From Allantophomopsis cytisporea (Eukaryota > Ascomycota > Leotiomycetes > Phacidiales > Phacidiaceae), in the NCBI GenBank assembly GCA_024752435.1, contig CP103035.1:1612001-1676000 (forward strand): 64,000 bases of DNA, read 5' to 3'. This document shows positions 55,695 through 64,000 of the stretch, piece after piece; positions within the stretch are counted from its first letter, which is position 1; each line of letters opens with the position of its first letter. The translations under genes and the position numbers were made by a program. The notes beneath the pieces are model-generated. The model saw only the letters and a list, made by a program, of their open reading frames with translations. It ran no database searches and had not been told where the DNA came from.

Positions 55695-57121
55695 TCAAAC
55701 CCAATCGCCTACCATTCCAAAGTCCAAATCCCGCCCTTTCTCAACCTCCACAGATACACTCTCCTCCCTCTCTGCCCTCGCCTCCCCCATAGCCCCCGCA
55801 CTCCCGGCACTGGCGGCACTCCCTACGCTCCCACCGCCCCTCCTCCTCTTCTCCTGAATAATAAGACGCATGATATTCTCGAATCCGCCATTAGCAGCAA
55901 GACGCATAGCCGTGCGCTTACGCGCGCCCATCTCCACGTCTATATCGACTCCAGCGCGGAGCACCAGCTCAACGACGCCCTCCCAGCCCGCCTCAGCTGC
56001 GAAATGCAGGGCATTCTGGCGTAGTGATGTCTGCGCGTTGACGTTAGCACCGTGTGCCAGCAGAGCTTGCACGACGCTGAAATGGCCGTACTTCGAGGCT
56101 CGGTGTAGAGGGGTCACGCCGGCTACTGTGTTGCCGAAGGAGGCTTGTCCATATACGCTACCATTCTTGGAGGAAGACTTCTTCTTCGAAGACCCGGACT
56201 CTTCCGTCTGAGGATAGGATGCTTTTGTCTCGAGCTCGGCGCCGGCCATTAGGAGTAAGGATACAATTGAGATATGCCCTGCTGTACAGGCTGCGTGCAA
56301 TGGCGTGCGTCCATTGCGATCCCGTTCGTTCGGATTTGTCTCGGGGTAAGACAGGAGAGATGTCACGAGGGAAATCTCGTTGTTGGCGCAGGCTTCACTG
56401 AGGCGTGTCGGCGTAGACTTGAGTTTACGGGTCAGGGGGGAGAGAGGTTTTGACAGCCAGCTGGAACCGGGAGAAGTTGGGGGAGACGTAGATGCTGAGG
56501 TGCTGATTGGGATGGGGCGGTTGCTGCTTGCTGGTGCAGAGCTAAACTGTGAGGGCTGCGGGGAAAGAGGAGATCTTGGTGGTCTTTGGGGCTTGGTCTT
56601 AGGAATGGGGACTGGGGATGGCTGTAAATAACTGGTCTGGGAGAAGTTATGTCGATGCGGAGATTTAGGGGGAACGGGTGGTGGTTGATGATTGTTGATT
56701 GGATAAGATATCCGGGAGCCCGGGTGGATGGATTGTATTATATGAGTTATACTGTTGACACTGTGCTCAGAGGGGGCGTATAAAGAGGAGGCGCGTGAGT
56801 TGCGATAGTTATACTTCTGTCGTCAACATAGCTTCTTAACCTGAAGAGTTGAAGAGATGATAAAGACAAGAGAACTTCTAGCGAAAACAAAAATAAGATC
56901 TAAGTGACATTCTGGAAGGCAGATATGAAGATGAAGATATCGAGAAATATTGCTGAGTTTTGCAGCTATATGGCGTGCTGATGATGACATCAGAAAAGCT
57001 ATCAACTTACCTCGTCAGCCTCCTCCTCTGCTGTATGAGTAGAGCTGCCTGAACCACTCGAGCAATCACTCATACAGTAGCGATTATGTACATGTTCACT
57101 ATGATGACGACGATGGTCCAT
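55695..57121 (-). CDS. ankyrin-repeat protein with disordered N-terminus
   Basis: 410 aa from exons 57121-57011 and 56816-55695. Start MDHRRHHSEHVHNRYC, then a Ser/Thr/Glu patch. Residues about 40-180 are Pro/Ser-rich and disordered, with PPPVPPKSP and PRSPLSPQ (SH3- or kinase-type sites). From about 195 come ankyrin units: LSEACANNEISLVTSLLSY, GRTPLHAACTAGHISIVSLLLMAGA, VTPLHRASKYGHFSVVQALLAHGANVN, NALHFAAEAGWEGVVELVLRAGVDID and RTAMRLAANGGFENIMRLI, followed by a Gly/Ala/Ser tail. A Ser/Lys insertion (SSKKKSSSK) separates units two and three. Likely a protein-binding scaffold; partner unknown. The splice at 57011/56816 links GAG to AAG cleanly. Confidence 0.87.
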
Positions 57122-57260
57122 GTTGCTATCACTCTTTGATAGAAGAGTAGCAACAGGCACAGATACGATGACAAAATAGCAGTAATATAATGTAGGAATC
57201 GGTAAGCTATGCAGAAAAGGCACAGAACGCTGGATATCGGATATGTGGAGCAGCGCCGCG

Positions 57261-57291
57261 CAGAGCAGAGCAGAGCAGAACAGAGCAGAAC
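57261..57291. repeat. (CAGAG)n microsatellite, left arm of inverted pair
   Basis: Six CAGAG/CAGAA units on the plus strand. The complementary run lies 580 bases to the right. Confidence 0.8.
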
Positions 57292-57870
57292 AATAAAGCA
57301 CAGGCGATGAAAGGATATCAGAGAGACATGGAGACGAAAAGAGTATTGAAGATCGCGAAGACAGAGAAGAGGAAGAGTTGAGATAGAGTTTATCAGAAGA
57401 AGGGGAGAAAGGTTGCACCGAAGCTATCCTACTCTGTAGGCTCTACTCCGTATTCTGAGCAGAGCTATTCATGCAACAGTGTGTGGCCAGCAATGGGATG
57501 AATATGTTGTGTCGCCATACTAGGAGACCCGATTGCTAGGATACGCGATACTCGGGGTCTCTGAAGAGATGCTACTTTGTATGTATGTATGTCTGCGTCT
57601 GGGTCAGCTTCTACCCAGGCAGCTCACAGCTCATAGCTCCCAGCTCCCCAGCTCCTACAATCTATCAACCCTCAACCACTCAATCAATCAGATAAGTCCA
57701 ATCAGCCAATTCACCCGGAAAACAACACAAGGACGGGAAGATCCCTATCCACTACCAATCAAGCAATCAAACGAATGCTCATAGATGACAACTAAAGCTA
57801 AGCCCAGACGCATGTGCCATATTGAATTGTGTATTCGGGTCAGTCAGTACCCTCAATCTTTTAGAGTATT

Positions 57871-57897
57871 CTGCTCTGCTCTGCTCTGCTCTGCTCC
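57871..57897. repeat. (CTGCT)n microsatellite, right arm of inverted pair
   Basis: Five perfect CTGCT units; the reverse complement of the left CAGAG run. Confidence 0.85.
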
Positions 57898-58114
57898 ACT
57901 CTTCCCTGCGTGGGCGGAGGAAGGATCTTGTCTTCTTTGGTGTCGTAGCTCCTAGGACAAAACAGAACAGAAGAGAACATAACTAACATATAACAACATT
58001 CTAGGACAGGCCCTACTTACTTTCCAATACCTCTCACCCTTTCCCACCCATTTCAACACCAACACTAATCAGCTGTGCCGCGCACTCTCGCAATTCGTAC
58101 AGCACATGTCTGCC

Positions 58115-58450
58115 TTATCGGTGGCGGGGATTTGCAATTGATAAGTACTTTTCTATTAGGGCTATGAGTGAGTATTGGGCTTGAAGGCCGAGGGAGATGC
58201 AGTTGGAACAGTCGAGGCAGAGAAGTGGGCGGATGTTGATGGGGAAGGTCGAAGCATGATTGGGTAGTTGCAATGCTTCCGGTGAGGTCCGTGGCCCTTG
58301 GGTGATTAGCTTACATGACTGTGGAGTACAATGCAGGCATTGTGCGATGCGTGGGACTGGGGGATGGACGTGGTGGTCCTGCGTAGACATTGCGAATTCG
58401 TGAGTGAAAGATGACTGCTGGTGTGAGATGTGCTGACTTTGACGAATCAT
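58115..58450 (-). CDS. weak hypothetical ORF with Cys pairs
   Basis: An ATG-initiated frame of 111 codons. It contains HHVHPPVPRIAQCLHC, QSCKL and LLCLDCSNC, then a hydrophobic helix-like SLIALIEKYL end. The Cys pairs could bind zinc, but there is no family match I know, and low-complexity His/Gln at the start weakens the case. It may be chance or a fragment of a spliced gene. Confidence 0.22.
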   Translation of the reverse strand: MIRQSQHISHQQSSFTHEFAMSTQDHHVHPPVPRIAQCLHCTPQSCKLITQGPRTSPEALQLPNHASTFPINIRPLLCLDCSNCISLGLQAQYSLIALIEKYLSIANPRHR

Positions 58451-60143
58451 TTGGATGGCCAAGACGGTGGGGGGGGTGATGGAGAAGGTTTGTTATTGAT
58501 GAGTCTGGATTGGGAGGAAGTGTTCGGAGAGATAGTGGCAGAGAGTGGGATGTCGTGTCGTGTCACTTTGTTCTCATTGTTGTGTATACTTACTAGTACC
58601 CGGCTTCGGTTCCAATTGACGCACACACATGCAATTAGCCAAAAGTGAACAACTCCAAAAGATGTATAACGTCACCTTGATATTTGAACAGCTAGATATT
58701 TTCGAAAAATTGTTTAAGATTGATAGTATTGATCTTCAGATATGAATTGATACTGCATCCAAGGTTTGTAACTTATGGACAGGACCGGTAATTTAGAGGT
58801 GTTCAAATTGACGTGGTAGTCTCCCTGTGCCAACTGAAAGCAAAAGTTTTTCTGCCCGCAAATAAAGCTGGGTGGGCGATTATAAATTTTAATAAATCGA
58901 TTAGAACACTTGATCCAGCTCCAAGAAAGGGGTACAGGGGTTGATTAATAGGTAGACCTTTCTTCCCACGCCTATTCAACATTGCTAGACCCAAATGCTG
59001 TTGATATTGATGTATCCAAAACCATATATCTTTGACTTCTATTTCTCTTCCTCCTCCCTACTTATTCTTATTCTTCATATCAACACTTTCGCTCCCGAGA
59101 ACTAAAGACCCTCGTCATCTCTCTTTAATACCGATGTTGTGTAGAATGTTGGCAATTATCATATGTTTCAAAAAGGCAAATTGTGCTTCTGGAGAGAATC
59201 ATTTACATCAAGAGCAACACTGAAAGCCTTCACGGGGGTAAATTGAACTTCACCAGTCATTTTGACAACATTAACGCTCTTCGAGAAAGCTTACCCGACG
59301 TCCTCATATTCATGACTTATGTTCCTAAATCACTCATCGGCTTCTTGTAACGCTGGCCAAGCTTTGTATAGGTGGTCAATTATCAGCAGCAGCACCATCT
59401 AAAGCATGTCCATAGATTGCGGCACGGCACTATCAAGAGGGGCTAGAGCAACAGGACCATTAAGAACAACTAATAGCAGAACCACCGCAACTGCTCGCTC
59501 TCAAAGCTGGTGCATGGCATGCTCAGAAATTCAGATTATGCGTGTTTGCTAGTAGTTTGGAAGAACTGCGTAGTAACACTGGCTAGAAACAACGATCTGA
59601 TATTCTGGTAGATGTATAACGGGTTTCCTGCTCTACAACTGTTGTCCATAGACTGGCTCTACAGACTTTTAGTTGCTTTGCATACTGTTGCGTTTACTAA
59701 TACTATTGCTCTTTTATTACTTCCGCTCTGCGGCTCTACTCTTGAAGCCTACAGGTTACCCACCTGTACCGGCAAGCAATCGACGCACACCAGTGAAGAA
59801 ATCAACAGCTAATAGTCTTATGATATAATTATATCTAAGGTGAGAAGCTGAAAGACAAGTGCACAAACCATGTACTGCGTAGCCAAAAATATATCAAAAG
59901 AGAGTGGGTGACAAAACACCAATTGCTAGCTCCCAAGTAAAGCTCGATTGCTGCGGGAGACCGATAGTAGTCACGTTGGCACGGACCATGTGGTCCACCG
60001 TCTGTCAACACCTCTTCATCAAACAGCTATGCATTCTACAGACAGCTAACTTGCGCATTGATACCTCTGAACAATATCGCAGATCGACCGCGATACTTCT
60101 ATATACCCATTGTTGCAGTACCTATTGCACCCACGACAACAAG

Positions 60144-60988
60144 ATGTCGACCATTACAACAACAGCTCTTCAAACCTCATACCCTCCACATCTCCCAAAT
60201 TCCTTCAACGACAATCAGCCCAAGACAATTCGATTATATCCACTCTCTAACTACACCTTTGGCACCAAAGAGAACCAACCCGAAGAGGACCCCTCCGTAC
60301 TCGCACGATTGAAGCGCCTCGAAGAACACTACGAGCAATATGGCATGCGTCGAACGTGCGAGGGAATTCTCGTCTGCCACGAACACAACCACCCTCACAT
60401 CCTGATGCTACAGATCGCCAATGCCTTTTTCAAGCTCCCAGGCGATTACCTCCACCCAGACGACCAGGAAATCGAAGGATTCAAGACGCGCTTGAACGAG
60501 CGTCTAGCTCCAGTGGGCTCTCAGTTCTCTGGCGAAGGCGTAAACGAGGAGTGGGAGATTGGCGACACTCTTGCGCAGTGGTGGAGACCGAACTTCGAGA
60601 CTTTCATGTACCCTTTCATTCCGGCGCATGTTACGCGTCCAAAGGAATGCAAGAAGCTGTATTTCATCCAACTGCCGCGCCAAAGTAAGACTACTATGCA
60701 TCACCTAGATGACTGACTAACATTTTCGCAGAGGTTCTCAGTGTGCCAAAGAACATGAAACTCCTCGCTGTACCTTTGTTCGAGCTCTACGATAACACTG
60801 CCCGTTATGGCCCCCAGCTCTCGGCTATCCCGCATCTGCTTTCGAGGTATAACTTCGAGTTTGTTGATGAGAAAGGAGATGTCGTGGCTGTTACACCAGG
60901 TGGAGGCCCAGAGGGCGGATATGTCCCGAAGACAAAGGTCCTTGCAGGAGACGTTGATATGAATGTTAGGGAAGAGAATGGGGCATGA
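60144..60988 (+). CDS. cleavage factor Im 25 kDa subunit (CFIm25/NUDT21)
   Basis: Pre-mRNA 3'-end processing factor with a Nudix fold, 265 aa, nuclear. Binds UGUA upstream of poly(A) sites in animals. Exons 60144-60684 and 60732-60988. Landmarks: TIRLYPLSNYTFGTKE, LARLKRLEEHYEQYGMRRTCEGILVCHEH, HPHILMLQIANAFFKLPGDYL, WEIGDTLAQWWRPNFETFMYPFIPAHVTRPKE, and from exon 2 FELYDNTARYGPQLSAIPHLLSRYNF. The Nudix box is degenerate (no REx2E), as in other CFIm25 proteins, so it is a binding rather than a hydrolysing protein. Compared with the human protein it has an N-terminal SYPP stretch and a C-terminal extension past about residue 230 (GGGPEGGYVPKTKVL). The start is ATG 60144; the frame is open further upstream but without relatives' similarity. 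Confidence 0.95.
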
Positions 60989-61776
60989 GGTTGGGGGCTT
61001 ACATTTGCATAGCATGGCGTTTTGGGGTCAGGAGATGGAATTATTGTCACAGATTCAAGAGAATGACTATATGGCATAACTTTTGCTGAATGCCATTCAC
61101 AACTACAGGCCGGGAGAGGAATTAGTAATGAAGTAAAGAGACGGTGGGGTCGATGATGTAGACAACGTCGTTTTGTCATCAAATATTGTTTACTTGTTTG
61201 ACGATGTGGTTGCTAGGCTACTCATTTGTTCGATATTGGTCGATGTTCAATGTGTTTCGAGGATGATCATCTGACTTGTTGGCCAAATGCTCAGCCAAAT
61301 AATGACATTCTAGGTGCAAGTTGAGATTTAGTATGTGGCCAGTGATACTGCTGGACTTTGCGGCGATGCAATAGTAACTCAGTAGATCTTAGTTCTAGCG
61401 CATCAACTCCTTTCTGACCCTCCAAAACTGTCTTTGCATTTTCATTTACTGATACATAAAAGCCAATTCATTAGGTAAGCTCCGGCCTAGTAATTGATGT
61501 CCGCCTACTTACGATGCTGGTACTAGTACCCTGTAGATCTTAGTAGGCTCATCAGCTCCAAAGGCTCAACTATCAATCTTTTGTTTCTGTGTATGTGTTT
61601 TCGATGGACGTTGAATGACAAGAGCTTTTTGTTTTTTCTTTTCTTTTACCAACTTCGATCAATCTAAGTTTCCTAAAGAGACAATAAAGCTGAGTTATAC
61701 GATTTTCACATTAATACAGAAACTTTTATTCAATTTATTCGTAAATCATAAATCTATATATTTTGAAATGAAACGT
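60989..61776. other. intergenic, convergent
   Basis: 3' flanks of CFIm25 and the drug transporter; AT-rich, no feature recognised. Confidence 0.5.
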
Positions 61777-63560
61777 CTAAACATCTATGTTGTCTTCTTT
61801 GGGCACTCGGTGACCGTGATTTGCCTTGCGATCAGCAGCCAGAGTCTGAGCAAACTTGCTCCTCTCTCGAATCTGTGGTCCCTTCCAGTAGAACAGATAA
61901 ATAGGGATGACAATCAGGCACGAAAGACAAGCAAGAACGGTACTTGCGTACTCCGTTGCATATTTGTCACCCAGGTTCTGATATAATGGTGTAGCATACA
62001 TAGCTGCGATACCGGCAAGAAAATCTAACAACAAGTTAGTAAAGCCCAACAGTGGATAGTGAAGGGAAAGGGGGTTTCTTACCTCTTGCGAAAGCATTTC
62101 CACCAGTCGCAGACGCAGAGTATACACCATAAGCAGCAATCATGTAATCGACCGAGGAGAGATAAATGGCGTAGTTCGCAATCGCGATTAGGACCGAAAA
62201 GATCATAGGCGCAATCCAGTGAATACGCGGTCCTTGAGACGTCCAGGCAAAGCCGAAAAGACCGATGGGTTCGAGTGGCGCGAGATAAAGGAGCCACTTG
62301 AGACGCCGTTCTGGTGGGATAGCATCATCGCCCTTCTCTCTACGAATAGCTTCGTCTCGTCTAAACCAGGGCCAGTATGTTAGATAGGCAATAAAGTAAC
62401 CAAGGTTAATTGGAATAAACGCCCACGCTAGCGCGAGAGTTCCAAAATTCCACTGTGCGTAGACTGTCGTAAAGCTTTCGAGGAAGGTGAAGATGAGAGC
62501 GTCGGAAAACCCGGACAGAATAGACAAACAGAGTACGATGGGCTCGCGAATGAACATTTCGAAAGGTCGACACCAGATCTTACCGGCCTCCTTAAGAGAT
62601 ACTCGAGGGTTTTTAAGTTCATTTGGCCCATATACGTTTGGATCCTCCCCAGTCTGTCGTCGTCGCTTGGCCTCCTTGTCCATGAGTATCGTTGAACGAC
62701 TCTCAGGCATAAAGAAATGAATGGCTTGCACGGATACTCCGAAAATCAGTTGGACCCAGAAATTCCAATGCCACGATAGATCTGCGGTATGTCAGTACTC
62801 TGTTGGTGCTTATTTCTAAAGAGGTATCTGAAAATCTCACATCGCTGAATTGGCCCACCAATGATACCCCCTACGCTGGTGCCGATGCATGAAGAGAGAA
62901 CAATGAAGGCGAGGGGCCACTGCTGCACCTCGGGCTCATAAAGGTCGGCGATTAGTCCAAGAGTAACACTGCCACCAGCAGTAGAGAGGCCGCCCTATGT
63001 GTGTTAGTATATACATGTTTAGACGTGGTTAAATGACCTACCAATGCACGAGCGACGACGATAGTTCCCCAATTGGGAGCCAAAGCTGCAGGAAGTTGCC
63101 AGATATTGATCAAAAACAGAGACAGCTGGAGAATGGGCCAACGACCAAATTCTTCACTCCATGGTGCCCATAACTCACATCCGAACGAGTAGAGCACTAG
63201 ATAAATCATTTGTCCTACTCTTGCTTCTTGCTGGCTGATATTGAACGCATCCGACAGGGGTTCAACTGCGTTCGGAAAGACCGATGTGTTGAAGTTCATC
63301 GATATTTGGATCGAAGCTATGGATGAAAGAAACACCCATTTTTTCCAAGAGGGCCAACTGTATGCTAACTTGTCATAGCACTCATCTTCTTTCAACTCGC
63401 GACGTCCGTCTGGAAGAACATTTTCGTTCTTTTCACCTCCACTGCCAACGTCCGGACTGCCGCTGTGTTGGCTCTCTCGGTCTTTTTCAGAGGATCGCCT
63501 GTTGAAGTTGTGCTCAGCTTGACCGACTGGTTCGTGCCTTTGCTCGTGGTTGTCCGCCAT
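61777..63560 (-). CDS. MFS transporter, DHA1 drug/polyamine type
   Basis: Twelve-helix H+ antiporter of 539 aa, plasma membrane expected. Exons 63560-63042, 62994-62841, 62781-62083 and 62024-61777. A long charged N-terminus (Glu/Ser/Gly-rich, about 65 residues) precedes NWPxWKKW-like SWPSWKKWVFLSS, typical of TPO1/FLR1 relatives. Then come a VGQMIYLVLYSFGCELWAPWSEEFGRWP motif A region, VVARALGGLSTAGGSVTLGLIADLY (helix 4-5), SWHWNFWVQLIFG, PESRSTILMDKEAKRRR (motif after helix 6), and the C-terminal YKGPxIR-like YWKGPQIRERSKFA. The substrate is not predictable; neighbours give no biosynthetic context. Confidence 0.92.
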
Positions 63561-64000
63561 GATTGTGATATGCTGAAGGGCGTGGGCGTCGAGAACTGCA
63601 GAGAAAAAGAAAGGAATTCATGGTGTTGATATTGAAATTGATACAAGGAGAATTCAGTTCCACATAAATGACGTCTGAGTAGACTGGTGAACTGCAGAAA
63701 CTGATACCTACCTATCACTACGGACGGAGCATGTACGCGTTGAGATTTTCCAAAATGCATCATGGAGCCGAGATCACACCGAAAAGGGTCTCTGGGTATC
63801 CTCCCTGACGCAAAAGCTATCGGTGCTGGGTAAGTATGGCGAGGTAATAGCTCTTATACGACTCGAACAAATACTTACGTCGTTACCCACCAGGTGGATA
63901 TCAAAACCTTAACTTTACCCACTCAATGACTAGGGGTGCCTTGTAGATCATTGTCGTCATATCGTAGATAGTGTGAAAGTCTGGAAACTATAAAGTCAAA
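63561..64000. other. upstream region of the transporter, right edge
   Basis: Promoter and leader of the DHA1-type transporter; no second gene start seen before the window ends. Confidence 0.45.

Larger units (their letters stand above)
57122..60143. other. 3 kb gene-poor block
   Basis: Includes the ankyrin-gene 5' region, inverted pentanucleotide repeats (57261-57291 and 57871-57897), pyrimidine-rich leader-like DNA around 57600-57780, one weak Cys-containing open frame (58115-58450) and the CFIm25 promoter. No recognised gene. Confidence 0.5.

Noticed and set aside
57122..57418. Upstream in-frame extension of the ankyrin protein
   Set aside because: Opens with a non-ATG codon and translates Ser/Leu runs and the CAGAG repeat; the ATG at 57121 is the better start.
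59904..60143. N-terminal extension of CFIm25
   Set aside because: Begins at GTG, Cys/Thr-rich without similarity to the family; relatives start at the MSTITTTAL position.
60805..61182. 125-codon minus-strand ORF over the CFIm25 3' end
   Set aside because: Antisense to the second CFIm25 exon and biased by it; no independent signal.

Overview
The window is nuclear DNA of a filamentous ascomycete (Pezizomycotina). Genes are single and monocistronic, with short GT-AG introns of about 45-190 bases. Fungal-typical families are present: a Zn2Cys6 regulator, a fused BioD-BioA biotin enzyme, FTR1, NCA2, EOS1, an LCCL membrane protein and a DUF7730 protein. The AT-rich spacers and the DUF7730 gene would fit Leotiomycetes, but that placement is an inference. 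I resolved 28 protein genes, one of them cut by the left edge and one with an unresolved internal junction. Most exon models were checked for frame: exon lengths sum to a multiple of three in every complete model. No rRNA, CRISPR array or intact transposon was seen, and no tRNA was recognised by eye.

Layout. 0-4.3 kb: a gene start running off the left edge, then a Zn2Cys6 regulator. 6-15 kb: three genes for peroxisomal proteins (SCP2 ending AKL, PEX11, 3-ketoacyl-CoA thiolase with a PTS2 signal), interleaved with the methionine-salvage dehydratase MDE1 and an ANY1-like PQ-loop protein. 15.9-17.7 kb: a sugar-type transporter. 18.5-26.6 kb: a glutamine-amidotransferase-like protein, mitochondrial glutaryl-CoA dehydrogenase, GEP4 phosphatase (cardiolipin pathway), a 2-oxoglutarate oxygenase and a BEM46/ABHD13-type hydrolase. 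27.5-28.2 kb: acireductone dioxygenase, a second methionine-salvage enzyme. 28.2-34.8 kb: AT-rich repeat relic, DUF7730 gene, EOS1 split into very small exons, and a 2.5 kb gene-poor stretch.

34.8-45.2 kb: FTR1 iron permease with an exact SREA-type GATA site in its promoter, an amidase, then three same-strand genes for mitochondrial proteins (PTH2, ICP55, NCA2). 45.6-48.0 kb: bifunctional biotin gene, divergent from NCA2 across a 466-base promoter that holds a perfect 8-bp palindrome. 48.4-64 kb: a T5orf172/GIY-YIG-like protein, pyridoxal kinase, LCCL membrane protein, ankyrin protein, a 3 kb gene-poor block with inverted pentanucleotide repeats, the polyadenylation factor CFIm25, and a DHA1-type drug/polyamine transporter.

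There is no single obvious gene cluster. The links worth noting are the peroxisome/acyl-CoA neighbourhood, two methionine-salvage enzymes 17 kb apart, and two PLP-related genes (pyridoxal kinase; the PLP-dependent biotin aminotransferase) within 5 kb.
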